64,000 nt of DNA from Streptomyces sp. NBC_00390 (lineage in GTDB: Bacteria > Actinomycetota > Actinomycetes > Streptomycetales > Streptomycetaceae): positions 5,456,001-5,520,000 of the forward strand of contig NZ_CP107945.1 in NCBI RefSeq assembly GCF_036057275.1, written 5' to 3'. Positions 18,001 to 27,520 of this stretch are shown here, piece after piece (position 1 is the stretch's first letter; each line of letters starts with the position of its first letter). The notes beneath the pieces were generated by a model that saw nothing but the letters and a program-made list of their open reading frames with translations, made no database searches and was not told where the DNA came from. The translations under genes were made by a program, and so were the position numbers.

Positions 18001-18807
18001 CAGGAGCCCACCTCGACCGCCGCGGCCCGGCAGCCGCGCGAGGTACGGGAGCTGCGGGGAGAGATCGCGTTCGACGCCGTGTCCTTCTCCTACGGCGACG
18101 AGGAGGAGGCGCTCACCGGCATCGAGCTGCGCGTCCCGGCCGGCCAGACGGTCGCCTTCGTGGGCGAGACCGGCGCGGGCAAATCGACCCTGGTCAAACT
18201 GGTCGCCCGGTTCTACGACCCGACGAGCGGGCGGGTCACCGTGGACGGCACCGACCTGCGCGAGCTGGACCTGACGGCGTACCGGCACCGGCTGGGCGTC
18301 GTCCCCCAGGAGGCGTACCTCTTCCCCGGCACGGTCCGCGACGCCATCGCCTACGGCCGCCCCGGCGCGAGCGACGCGGAGGTGGAGGCCGCGGCCCGCG
18401 CGGTCGGCGCGCACGACATGATCGCCACGCTCGACGGCGGATATCTGCACGAGGTCGCCGAACGCGGCCGCAACCTCTCCGCCGGGCAGCGCCAGCTGAT
18501 CGCCCTGGCCCGCGCCGAGCTCGTCGACCCGGACATCCTGCTGCTCGACGAGGCGACCGCGGCGCTGGACCTGGCCACCGAGGCCCAGGTCAACCAGGCC
18601 ACCGACCGCCTGTCGGGCCGGCGCACCACACTGGTCGTCGCCCACCGGCTCACCACGGCCGCCCGCGCCGACCGGGTCGTGGTGATGGACCACGGCCGGG
18701 TGGTGGAGGACGGCACGCATGACGAGCTGCTGGCGCGCGACGGGCATTACGCCGCGTTGTGGCGGACGTTCATAGGGATAGGGGAGGACGAGCCCGCGGC
18801 GGTGTGA
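15076..18807 (+). CDS. fused full-length ABC exporter with a degenerate first ATPase site
   Basis: A 1243-residue multidrug or lipid-type exporter laid out TMD-NBD-TMD-NBD, twice the usual half-transporter. NBD1 has Walker A GSSGSGKS (about residue 371) and signature LSGGQ (about 473), but its Walker B reads LLLLDDAT, with Asp replacing the catalytic Glu, and its Q-loop reads VPED instead of VPQ. NBD2 is canonical: GETGAGKS (about 1030), VPQE, LSAGQ (about 1133), LLLDEAT. This matches heterodimeric exporters with one non-hydrolytic site. A charged linker of about 110 residues joins the halves. GGGGAGG five bases before GTG 15076 sets the start. Substrate unknown. Confidence 0.92.
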   Translation: MAAEQGWGRRLAGYAWRYRRNVLLALGSSLVGMAVMALVPLITKVVIDDVIGGGTRSLAVWTGLLVAAAAVIYVLTYVRRYYGGRLALDVQHDLRTEMYRTITRLDGRRQDELSTGQVVGRATSDLQLIQGLLFMLPMTIGNVLLFLISLIVMAWLSLPLTLIAIAVAPALWYIAKRSRTRLHPATWYAQSQAAAVAGVVDGAVAGVRVVKGFGQEDQETGKLREVGRKLFAGRLRTIRLNARYTPALQAVPALGQVAMLALGGWLATRGEITLGTFVAFSTYLAQLVGPVRMLAVVLTVGQQARAGVERVLELIDTEPTLREGTKELPPDAEATVEFDDVSFAYEDGRPVLDGFSLEIRPGETVAVVGSSGSGKSTVSLLLPRFYDVTHGAVLVGGHDVRELTFDSLRAAIGLVPEDSFLFSDTVRANIAYGKPGATQEEIETAARAAQADRFITELPGGYDTKVGEHGLTLSGGQRQRIALARAILTDPRLLLLDDATSAVDARVEHEIHEALKQVMAGRTTLLIAHRRSTLGLADRIAVLDGGRLADIGTHEELERRSALYRRLLTDPDELGGVSPGHLPVRPAPEPDEERTVRDELEAEFDVERGITPRLWVRDENAQESEEPGATPELLAQVAALPPATDTPDIDEARATRPEHDGAHGEGGRLRRLLRGFGMPLLLSLLLVAVDAGMGLLLPILIRHGIDDGVEQAALGAVWAASVLALVTVVIQWAGQIGAMRMAGRTGERVLYSLRLKIFAQLQRLGLDYYERELSGRIMTRMTTDVDALSTFLQTGLVTAFVSVVTFFGIMAALVVIDVQLALVVFATLPVLIVGTYFFRKQSVKAYELARERISAVNADLQESVSGLRIVQAFRREHDGVGHYAAGSDSYRQARVRGQWLISVYFPFVQLLASVAAAAVLIVGAGRIEAGTLTTGALVAYLLYIDLFFAPVQQLSQVFDGYQQAAVSLGRVQELLQEPTSTAAARQPREVRELRGEIAFDAVSFSYGDEEEALTGIELRVPAGQTVAFVGETGAGKSTLVKLVARFYDPTSGRVTVDGTDLRELDLTAYRHRLGVVPQEAYLFPGTVRDAIAYGRPGASDAEVEAAARAVGAHDMIATLDGGYLHEVAERGRNLSAGQRQLIALARAELVDPDILLLDEATAALDLATEAQVNQATDRLSGRRTTLVVAHRLTTAARADRVVVMDHGRVVEDGTHDELLARDGHYAALWRTFIGIGEDEPAAV

Positions 18808-18880
18808 CGGGCGGGCGGGGTGTGTGACGGCACGGCGGTGTGACGGTGTGAAACCTGGGACGTGAGCGGCGGCTGTCGTG

Positions 18881-18907
18881 CAACCCTTCGAGCCGGGCGC
18901 GTGTCTC
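18881..18907 (+). promoter_or_regulatory. promoter-like motif CAACC-N17-GTCTC, copy 1
   Basis: CAACC (18881-18885) and GTCTC (18903-18907) separated by exactly 17 bp, 67 bp before the ATG of the deleted paralogue. The same arrangement precedes the intact paralogue. Motif shape and spacing resemble ECF-sigma promoters; the sigma factor is not known. Confidence 0.45.
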
Positions 18908-18974
18908 ACGTGCGGAACCCGGTTCAGCCGGAGTTCGCCGTCCGTTCGTCCGTGCCTTACCTCGAAGGACCCGC

Positions 18975-19075
18975 ATGTCCCACACCACTTCCGGCCGTCG
19001 CACGCTGCGCAGAACCGTCGGCGCCGTCGGTGTCCTTTCGTCCTCGTGATGCGCCGCCGGCGGGCCCAGGAGTAG
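18975..19075 (+). pseudogene. internally deleted LAXTG surface protein gene
   Basis: ATG at 18975 opens a signal-peptide-like start (MSHTTSGRRTLRRTVGAVGV) close to that of the next gene (MPHVLPGRRTSRTVVGAL). Only about 24 codons later, in another frame, comes a typical sortase-substrate tail (FVLVMRRRRAQE, stop at 19073-19075) almost identical to the tail of the next gene (VVRRRRAQA). The whole ectodomain and LAXTG motif are missing. This is best read as the scar of a large internal deletion in a tandem paralogue. Confidence 0.7.
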
Positions 19076-19135
19076 TCGGCGCCGCGTTCGCCCGGAGATG
19101 TGGAACGTGCCTGCGGACGAACGTGAGTTGCCGTG

Positions 19136-19162
19136 CAACCTTTTGCCGTTGGCGGATGTCTC
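19136..19162 (+). promoter_or_regulatory. promoter-like motif CAACC-N17-GTCTC, copy 2
   Basis: CAACC (19136-19140), 17 bp, GTCTC (19158-19162), 65 bp upstream of the LAXTG gene start. Same spacing and same distance to the start codon as copy 1, showing that promoter and gene were duplicated as a unit. Confidence 0.45.
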
Positions 19163-19227
19163 CGTTCAGCAAGCGTTTTCGGAGATGTCGCTGTCCATTT
19201 CCCCGTTCTCACAGAGGATTCGTTTAC

Positions 19228-20487
19228 ATGCCCCACGTCCTGCCCGGCCGTCGCACCTCCCGCACCGTTGTCGGAGCCCTGAGCACCGTGGCGCTCATGG
19301 CCCTGGGAACCACGCCAGCGGCCGTCGCGGACGAGGCCGTGCCGGATCTGCTCCTCGGAAAGATCGCCCCGATCGACGGCGTGAAGCCGGGCAGCAGCTT
19401 CGAGGTGCCGGTCACGGTCACCAACAAGGGCACGAAGGCTGCGGAGAAGGTCTGGGTCTTCTACTCCGTCACCCGGGGGCTCGATTATGCCGAACTGCCG
19501 TCCAACTGCGAGGCTCACCAGGTCACTTCGTACGACGAGATGACGGCGAAGTGGAACGCGGTCTGCGCGTTCGATCAGGCGGTGGAGCCCGGCGTCGTCT
19601 ACGCGCCCGAGAAGCTGCTGTCGGTCAAGGCCCTGGACCGTGCGCTCTACGACGATCTGCGCGTGACCGTCTGGGACTACGAGCCCGGCCTGGACGACGC
19701 CGCCACGACGCCCGTGCGGGGAACCGGGCCGGCGGTGAAGCTGGTCGAGCGGCCCGGCGCGGAACAGGGCTCCAAGAACGCTGTCGACGTGCGGGTGACC
19801 TCTGCCAACACGGCCGACTACCAGGTGACGGGAGCCCAGCTGAAGGGCCGCGTCGGCGACACGGTCACGATGCAGGTGACGTTCACCAACGCCGGGCCCG
19901 CCTGGGTGCTGCGCTCATGGGACGACCCGCGCTTCCATGTCCTGATCACGCCGCCCGCCGGAACGTCGGTCGTGAAGCCCCACGGGTTCTGCGACGACAA
20001 GGACAAGCCCGGAACGTACAGCTGCGGTGTCGGCCAGCGCTGGGTGAACGAGCGCGAGGGTGCGTCCTACACGTTCAAGCTGAAGATCGACAAGAAGGTG
20101 CCGGGTGCCAAGGGCTCGGTCGTCCTCTCCGACGAGGCGCGGCCCTTCGACAAGAACAAGACCAACGACAGGGCCGACATCACGCTCGACGTGACGGGCG
20201 GCGGGTCGTCGACCGGTGGCTCCGGCGGCTCCGCGGGCGGTTCGGGTGGTTCGGGTGGTTCAGGTTCCACCGGTGGTTCCGGTGCCGGCGACGGCTCGGG
20301 CTCCTCGTCCACCGGCGGCTCGGGCTCCTCGTCGTCGACCGGCGGCACGGGTGCAGCGACGACCGGTGGCAACCTGGCCTCCACCGGCTCCGACTCGGCC
20401 CTGCCGCTCGTCGGTGCGGCGGCCGCCGCGGTGGTCGTGGGTGCAGGCGCCGTCCTCGTCGTGCGCCGCCGCCGGGCCCAGGCCTAG
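19228..20487 (+). CDS. LAXTG-anchored cell-surface protein
   Basis: A 419-residue exported protein. A signal peptide ends near AAVADEA (about residue 36). The ectodomain has two beta-rich stretches that look like DUF11/CARDB-type repeats (FEVPVTVTNKGTKAAEKVWV and VTMQVTFTNAGPAWVL), then a Gly/Ser-rich wall-spanning linker of about 60 residues. The C-terminus has LASTG, a hydrophobic helix and RRRRAQA, the signal for Streptomyces class E sortases. It would be linked to peptidoglycan. AGAGGA precedes the ATG. Directly upstream is the remnant of a tandem paralogue; a strong terminator follows. Confidence 0.85.
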   Translation: MPHVLPGRRTSRTVVGALSTVALMALGTTPAAVADEAVPDLLLGKIAPIDGVKPGSSFEVPVTVTNKGTKAAEKVWVFYSVTRGLDYAELPSNCEAHQVTSYDEMTAKWNAVCAFDQAVEPGVVYAPEKLLSVKALDRALYDDLRVTVWDYEPGLDDAATTPVRGTGPAVKLVERPGAEQGSKNAVDVRVTSANTADYQVTGAQLKGRVGDTVTMQVTFTNAGPAWVLRSWDDPRFHVLITPPAGTSVVKPHGFCDDKDKPGTYSCGVGQRWVNEREGASYTFKLKIDKKVPGAKGSVVLSDEARPFDKNKTNDRADITLDVTGGGSSTGGSGGSAGGSGGSGGSGSTGGSGAGDGSGSSSTGGSGSSSSTGGTGAATTGGNLASTGSDSALPLVGAAAAAVVVGAGAVLVVRRRRAQA

Positions 20488-20495
20488 CAGACGCG

Positions 20496-20529
20496 TGGTT
20501 GCGGCGGCGTTTTCGAGCCGCCGCAACCA
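20496..20529 (+). terminator. hairpin terminator after the LAXTG gene
   Basis: Perfect 13-bp stem TGGTTGCGGCGGC / GCCGCCGCAACCA around an 8-base loop, nine bases past the stop codon. Confidence 0.8.
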
Positions 20530-20585
20530 ATCCCGCCCCTCGCGCGTCGTACGCATGTGCGGGGGCAGCGGCAGAAGGAGCAGGC

Positions 20586-20999
20586 GTGTTCGATGGGGCG
20601 GTCGGCAAGAGGAACGGGCGACGGCGCCGGGCCTGCGCGCGCCTGACGGCACTGCTGACCGCGGTGGCCGCCCTCACCCTGACCGGTCCCGGTCTCCAGC
20701 AGGCCGAGGCCGTCGCGCGCTGTCCCGGGCGGCTGGTGAAGAGCGTCCCGTTCACCACCGGCGAGCTGCGTGTCTACGAGCACCGGCAGTACGTCTGCGC
20801 CGTCACCCTCGCCAAGCGCCCCGGCATCAGGCGCCCCATGGCCGTCTCGCTCCAGGCCCGCGGTGGCCGGCCGGACAAGGACCGCGGGAGGTTCGTCCGC
20901 CAGGCCGGTCCCGTCACCGTGCACGCACTCAACCGCTGTGTACGTGCCACCGGTTCCGTCGCCGGAACCTCGCGCTCGACCGGCTGGATCCTGTGTTGA
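20586..20999 (+). CDS. small secreted four-Cys protein, spore-associated protein A-like
   Basis: A 137-residue protein with a basic N-terminus and a signal sequence (LTALLTAVAALTLTGPGL) ending near EAVA. The mature part has four Cys (ARCPG, YVCAV, NRCVR and a C-terminal WILC), enough for two disulfides. The pattern Cys...RVYEHRQYVCAVTL...AGPVTVHALNRC...C resembles spore-associated protein A (SapA/SpaA-like) proteins of Streptomyces, though identity looks low. AAGGAG five bases before GTG 20586 defines the start. Function unknown; likely extracellular. Confidence 0.7.
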   Translation: MFDGAVGKRNGRRRRACARLTALLTAVAALTLTGPGLQQAEAVARCPGRLVKSVPFTTGELRVYEHRQYVCAVTLAKRPGIRRPMAVSLQARGGRPDKDRGRFVRQAGPVTVHALNRCVRATGSVAGTSRSTGWILC

Positions 21000-21099
21000 G
21001 CCGTTCCTCGGAGCGGCTCTGAGGCCAACTGGGGCTGGCGGCCGGTGTGTCGACCCGGCTAGGTTCACCCGCGACCGCTTGAGATCAAGGGGAGGGTGA

Positions 21100-22533
21100 A
21101 TGCGCAAGGCGCTCAGATGGCTGCTGGCGCTCGTGGTGCTCATAGGCACCGTCAGCGTCGCCGGAGCCACGGCCGGTGCGGCTACCGCCGCCGAGCCGAC
21201 GACCGGCACGGACATCAAGGACCGGATCCTGGCTACCCCGGGTATGAGCCTCATCGAGGAGAAGCCGTACCCGGGTTACCGTTTCTTCGTCCTCAACTAC
21301 ACACAGCCGGTGGACCACCGGAACCCGGGCAAGGGCACCTTCCAGCAGCGGATCACCCTGCTGCACAAGGACACCGCCCGCCCCACCGTCTTCCACACCT
21401 CGGGCTACAACGTGAGCACCACGCCGCGTCGCAGCGAGCCGACGGCCATCATCGACGGCAACCAGGTCTCCCTGGAGTACCGATTCTTCACCCCCTCCCG
21501 GCCGGCCCCTGCGGACTGGTCCAAGCTGGACATCTGGCAGGCCGCCAGCGACCAGCACCGGGTCTTCAAGGCGCTGAAGAAGATCTACACCAAGAACTGG
21601 ATCTCCACCGGAGCTTCCAAGGGCGGCATGACCGCCACCTACTTCGAGCGCTTCTACCCGCACGACATGGACGGTGTGGTCGCGTACGTCGCGCCGAACG
21701 ACGTGGTGAACAAGGAGGACTCGGCGTACGACCGGTTCTTCGAGAAGGTGGGTACCAAGGAGTGCCGCGACAAGCTGAACGCCGTGCAGCGTGAGGCCTT
21801 GGTGCGCCGCGAGCCGCTGGAGGCCATGTACGAGAAGTACGCGGCCGACAACGCCTACACCTTCACGACGGTCGGCTCCCTCGACCGGGCGTACGAGGCT
21901 GTCGTCCTCGACTATGTCTGGGGCTTCTGGCAGTACAGCCTGCTCGCCGACTGCGAGTCGATCCCTGTCGCGAAGACCGCGACGGACCAGGAGATCTGGG
22001 ACAGCATCGACGCGATCTCCGGCTTCTCCTTCTACACCGACCAGGGCGTCGGCGCCTACACGCCGTACTACTACCAGGCGGGCACCGAGCTCGGTTCGCC
22101 GGACATCACGCAGCCGCACCTCAAGGGCCTGAGCCGCTACGGCTACCAGCCGCCGCGGAACTTCGTGCCGCGTGACATCCCGATGCGCTTCAAGCCGTGG
22201 GTGATGAGGGACGTCGACACCTGGGTTCGCCACAACGCCGACCGGATGCTGTTCGTCTACGGCCAGAACGACCCGTGGGGAGCCGAGCCCTTCCGTATCG
22301 GCAAGGGCGCCCGCGACAGCTACGTCTACACCGCGCCCGGCGCCAACCACGGCGCCGCCGTGAACGCCCTGGTGGCGGACGAGAAGGCGAAGGCCACCGC
22401 CGCAATCCTGCGGTGGGCGGGCGTCGCGCCGGCCGCCGTGCAGGACGACCCGGCGAAGGCGAAGCCGCTGGCGAAGTCCGACGCGAAGCTCGACCGGCGT
22501 GACCTTGAGCGCGAGCCGTTGCTGCGCCCGTAA
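21100..22533 (+). CDS. secreted tripeptidyl aminopeptidase, peptidase S37 family
   Basis: A 477-residue exported serine peptidase of the S37 (PS-10) group of streptomycete prolyl tri/tetrapeptidyl aminopeptidases, which trim three or four residues from N-termini. Signal peptide about residues 1-30 (cut near AATAAEP). The alpha/beta-hydrolase nucleophile lies in STGASKGG (Ser about residue 172), and the acid and His probably in YGQNDPWGAEPF and APGANHGAA. GGGGAGG precedes the ATG. It ends at a strong terminator facing the GH3 gene. Confidence 0.88.
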   Translation: MRKALRWLLALVVLIGTVSVAGATAGAATAAEPTTGTDIKDRILATPGMSLIEEKPYPGYRFFVLNYTQPVDHRNPGKGTFQQRITLLHKDTARPTVFHTSGYNVSTTPRRSEPTAIIDGNQVSLEYRFFTPSRPAPADWSKLDIWQAASDQHRVFKALKKIYTKNWISTGASKGGMTATYFERFYPHDMDGVVAYVAPNDVVNKEDSAYDRFFEKVGTKECRDKLNAVQREALVRREPLEAMYEKYAADNAYTFTTVGSLDRAYEAVVLDYVWGFWQYSLLADCESIPVAKTATDQEIWDSIDAISGFSFYTDQGVGAYTPYYYQAGTELGSPDITQPHLKGLSRYGYQPPRNFVPRDIPMRFKPWVMRDVDTWVRHNADRMLFVYGQNDPWGAEPFRIGKGARDSYVYTAPGANHGAAVNALVADEKAKATAAILRWAGVAPAAVQDDPAKAKPLAKSDAKLDRRDLEREPLLRP

Positions 22534-22557
22534 CGCACTGTCAGCATCAGCTGGGAC

Positions 22558-22599
22558 AGGGGCTGGGCCCGCCGGTCGTCACCGGCTGGCCCAGCCCCT
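22558..22599. terminator. bidirectional hairpin terminator
   Basis: Outer perfect 12-bp stem AGGGGCTGGGCC / GGCCCAGCCCCT with an inner GCCGGT / ACCGGC stem, between the convergent peptidase and GH3 genes. Confidence 0.8.
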
Positions 22600-22614
22600 T
22601 CGCTGTGCTCCGCG

Positions 22615-24420
<1,806 letters not shown>

Positions 24421-24448
24421 TGGTGCTCCTTCCGGCCTTGCCCGACAA

Positions 24449-24468
24449 GGAAGTTGAAGGAAACTTCC
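24449..24468. promoter_or_regulatory. inverted repeat in the GH3 promoter
   Basis: GGAAGTT and AACTTCC, 6 bp apart, about 30 bp upstream of the GH3 start. GGAAACT also recurs at 24487-24493. It is probably an operator for a sugar-responsive regulator; it does not match the DasR consensus I know. Confidence 0.5.
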
Positions 24469-24493
24469 AAGGAGTCACGGATATCTGGAAACT

Positions 24494-24761
24494 AACTGCC
24501 AGGTCAAGGCTCCGCGCAGAACCATCACCGATCCGGCTCGCCCTCGCGCTCATGGGCAAGCGTCCGGAGCCACGAACCGGCTCGGGACGGGGGCTGCGCG
24601 CGCTCAGGCCTGACACGGCTGGACCGGAGATGACCCGCCGGGAGCTGAGCACCTGTGCGAGCGCAGCTTCTACCGGTTGCCGGCGGCGGTGCTGGAGACG
24701 CCGGGCTGTGGGACGGGTGCGGGAGGGGCCGGGGCGCAGGCCGTGACGCGTGACCGGTCGC
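24494..24761. other. gene-free stretch between GH3 and LysR genes
   Basis: About 270 bp with no supported gene. The reading frames present have shadow-like composition, and I see no hairpin. Confidence 0.4.
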
Positions 24762-25673
24762 TCAGGAATGGTGGGCGACCCGCGGCCACCACTCCTGGAG
24801 GGTGCGTACCGTCTCGGTGATCGCGGGCCGCCTGGCCGCGCCTGTACGCCACAGGGCACGCAGCCTGCGCATCGGCACCGGATCCAGCTGTACGGCGGTG
24901 ACCTCGGGCGGAAGCGGGCCGCGGCCCAGCCGGGGAACCAGCGCGATACCGAGCCCCGCGGCGACCAGGGCGACCTGGGTGTGGTTCTCCTCGGCCCGGT
25001 GGACCACCAGCGGCTCATGACCCGATGCCCGCAGCGTGCGCATCAGCCAGTCGTGGCACACCGTACCGGGAGGCTGGGAGATCCACCGCTCCCGACCGAG
25101 CTCTTCGCGCCGCACGGACCGCGCGGCGGCCAGCGGATGGCCCGCCGGTACCAGGACGTCGCACAGATCGTCGCCGATGACCGCCTGCTCCACGCCGGGC
25201 GGCGTCGGCATCGGCGCGATGTCCCAGTCGTGGGCCACCGCCAGGTCGATCGCGCCGCGGGCGACGAGCTCGATCGACAGATGCGGGTCGACCTCCTGCA
25301 ACCGGGCGTCCAGGCAGGGGTGCCGACGGGCGAGATCGGCCAGGGCCAGGGGCATCAGGCCGCGGGCGGCGCTGGCGAAGCAGGCGATCGCGAGCCGCCC
25401 CGACGGCTCACCGCGCCGCTCCTCGAGCCGCACCTCGGCCTTCTCGACCAGCGACAGCAACTGCTGTGCGGTGGCGGCCAGTTGGTGGGCCTCGTCGGTC
25501 AGGCGCACACCACGCCCCTGGCGTTCGAGGAGCGTGGTGCGGGTCTCCCTCTCCAGCTTCGCGATCTGCTGGGAGACGGCGGACGGTGTGTAGCCGAGCG
25601 CGGCGGCCGCGGCGCCGACCGTGCCGTGGACGGAGACCGCGTGCAGGGCGCGCAGCCGGCCGAGGTCGAGCAC
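24762..25673 (-). CDS. LysR-family transcriptional regulator
   Basis: A 303-residue LysR regulator. The N-terminal winged helix (LGRLRALHAVSVHGTVGAAA, then TPSAVSQQIAKLERE) is followed by the effector-binding domain starting near residue 95 (GRLAIACFASAARGLMP). The GTG at 25673 fits the family start (VLDLGRLRAL); the frame stays open upstream but has atypical residues. It is divergent from an EamA transporter gene, the usual arrangement for autoregulation and control of the neighbour. Effector unknown. Confidence 0.88.
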   Translation of the reverse strand: MLDLGRLRALHAVSVHGTVGAAAAALGYTPSAVSQQIAKLERETRTTLLERQGRGVRLTDEAHQLAATAQQLLSLVEKAEVRLEERRGEPSGRLAIACFASAARGLMPLALADLARRHPCLDARLQEVDPHLSIELVARGAIDLAVAHDWDIAPMPTPPGVEQAVIGDDLCDVLVPAGHPLAAARSVRREELGRERWISQPPGTVCHDWLMRTLRASGHEPLVVHRAEENHTQVALVAAGLGIALVPRLGRGPLPPEVTAVQLDPVPMRRLRALWRTGAARRPAITETVRTLQEWWPRVAHHS

Positions 25674-25801
25674 GATCTTCTCGCTTCCTGCCGTTTCCCG
25701 GTGTCTGCCGCTTCCCCGTGTCTTTCGTAAGCAGCGCTTCATCCAATCATGAAGGAACTCGCGCTGGTGCTACATGGTCCCGTGCGGTGATGCTCGGTGG
25801 C

Positions 25802-26731
25802 ATGCGTCCCGCTCATATCGCCCTCGCCGCCCTGGTCGCCGCCGTCTGGGGGGTCAACTTCGTCGTCATCGAGATCGGCCTCGGCCGCTTCCCGCCGCTG
25901 CTCTTCTCCGCCCTGCGTTTCCTGGCCGCCGCACTGCCCGCGCTCTTCCTCGTCGGACGGCCGAAGGTCGCCTGGAAGTGGATCGTCGGCGTCGGCCTGG
26001 TCCTGGGCGTCGCCAAGTTCGGTCTGCTCTTCACGGGCATGGACCAAGGCGCTCCGGCCGGTCTGTCCTCCCTGGTCCTGCAGAGCCAGGCGGTCTTCAC
26101 GGCTCTGTTCGCCTTCGCCGCCCTCGGCGAACGGCCGGGCCGGGTACGGACGCTGGGCATGGCCGTCGCCCTCGCGGGCATCGCCGTCGCAGCCGTCGAC
26201 GAGGGCGCCTCGGGTCCGCTGTCCGGCTTCGTCCTGGTCATCGCGGCCGCGGCCTGCTGGGGTGTGTCCAACGTCCTGACCCGCAAGGCCGCCCCGCCGG
26301 ACGCGCTCAACTTCATGGTGTGGGTGAGCACGGTCCCCGTACTCCCGCTGATCGTCCTCTCGTTGCTGACCGAAGGCCCGCGCCGCGATCTGGCGGCGCT
26401 GCGGGCACTGGACTGGACCGGCGTGGGAGTCGTCCTCTACGTCGCGTGGGTCACCACCATCTTCGGCTTCGGAGTATGGGGTTGGCTCCTGCGCCGTCAC
26501 CCCGCCTCGTCGGTGGCGCCGTTCTCGCTGCTGGTCCCGGTCTTCGGCATGTCGTCGGCCGCGCTCTTCCTCGGCGAGGCGATCAGCCCGCTGCGCTGGT
26601 GCGCGGCGGCGCTGCTCATGGGCGGGGTGGCGCTCACGTCCCTGCCGGGCCGGCGAAGGCCCGCGACCCCGTCGGCGGATCAGGCCGGGACGCAGCCGCA
26701 GCGGGAGACACCGACAGTTGCCCGGACCTGA
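25802..26731 (+). CDS. EamA/DMT-family transporter
   Basis: A 309-residue inner-membrane protein with ten predicted helices in two EamA repeats (first AALVAAVWGVNFVVIEIGL, second AAAACWGVSNVLTRKAA), the layout of drug/metabolite exporters such as amino-acid or metabolite efflux pumps. The C-terminal 25 residues are polar. ATG 25802 is used; ATG 25790 would add four residues. Divergent from and probably controlled by the LysR gene. It ends three bases before the convergent isomerase gene. Confidence 0.88.
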   Translation: MRPAHIALAALVAAVWGVNFVVIEIGLGRFPPLLFSALRFLAAALPALFLVGRPKVAWKWIVGVGLVLGVAKFGLLFTGMDQGAPAGLSSLVLQSQAVFTALFAFAALGERPGRVRTLGMAVALAGIAVAAVDEGASGPLSGFVLVIAAAACWGVSNVLTRKAAPPDALNFMVWVSTVPVLPLIVLSLLTEGPRRDLAALRALDWTGVGVVLYVAWVTTIFGFGVWGWLLRRHPASSVAPFSLLVPVFGMSSAALFLGEAISPLRWCAAALLMGGVALTSLPGRRRPATPSADQAGTQPQRETPTVART

Positions 26732-26734
26732 CGC

Positions 26735-27520
26735 TCACGCCCCCGGAACCAGCCCGAGCAGATGCTCCCGGCCCGCCGTCAGCAGCCCCGGCAGCTCCGC
26801 CGCCTGCGGGTACCAGCGCTTCTCGTACTCCCAGCACACCCAGCCGTCCTCGTCCAGAAGCCCCAGGCACCGGCCGAGCGGCAGCGCCCCCTCCCCGAGA
26901 GGCACGGGGGCGAGGTTCTCGCCGGACACGACGTCCTTGACCTGTACGTATCCGAGGTACGGGCCGAGCGCCGCACGCGTCTGCTCGGGCTCCTCGCCGC
27001 CCAGCCAGGGGTGCAGCACGTCCCACAGCGCGCCCGCGTTCCGGTGACCGACCGTGCCGAGGATGCGGGACACGTCGGCTCCGGTGCGGTGCGAGTCGTG
27101 CGTCTCCAGCAGGATCCGTACGCCGGACTCCGCCGCGGTCTCCGCGGCCGCCCCGAGCCGGCGGGCGGCGAGCGCATCGGCGTCGCCGGCGTCCTGATCG
27201 CCGCCGCCCGGAAAGACGCGGACGTAGGACGCCCCCACGTCGCGGGCGAGCCGCAGCAGTTCGTCGAGCTCCTCGTGCACCGGGCCGTCGTCGCCCGCCG
27301 CCGCGACCCGCGCGTACCCCGCCACCGTGAGGACCTCGACGCCTGCCTGCTCGAACTCCCTCACCACCTCGGCCCGTTCGCGTGCGCCGATGCCCTGGTG
27401 CACCGGTTCCTCCGGGTGCGCTCGCAGCTCCACACCCTGGTATCCGGTGTCCGCGGCGAGGGCGGCCACCTGGGCGACGGGCATGCCGGGCACGCCCAGT
27501 GTCGAGAACGCGAACTTCAT
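26735..27520 (-). CDS. sugar phosphate isomerase/epimerase (TIM barrel)
   Basis: A 261-residue protein of the xylose-isomerase-like/AP endonuclease-2 TIM-barrel family. It begins KFAFSTLGVPGMPVAQVAAL and shows the family's metal-site residues: Glu in GVELRAHPEE, Glu/His in LLETHDSHRTG, Asp/His in LWDVLHPW, His-equivalent VQVKDV and Glu in CWEYEKRW. It probably isomerises or epimerises a sugar-like compound. Its ATG overlaps the stop of the MarR-GNAT gene (ATGA), so the two are translationally coupled. Confidence 0.85.
   Translation of the reverse strand: MKFAFSTLGVPGMPVAQVAALAADTGYQGVELRAHPEEPVHQGIGARERAEVVREFEQAGVEVLTVAGYARVAAAGDDGPVHEELDELLRLARDVGASYVRVFPGGGDQDAGDADALAARRLGAAAETAAESGVRILLETHDSHRTGADVSRILGTVGHRNAGALWDVLHPWLGGEEPEQTRAALGPYLGYVQVKDVVSGENLAPVPLGEGALPLGRCLGLLDEDGWVCWEYEKRWYPQAAELPGLLTAGREHLLGLVPGA

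Noticed and set aside
15046..19518. A 1490-codon open frame antisense to the ABC exporter
   Set aside because: It is a high-GC shadow: no ribosome site, low-complexity composition and perfect overlap with a clearly coding plus-strand gene.
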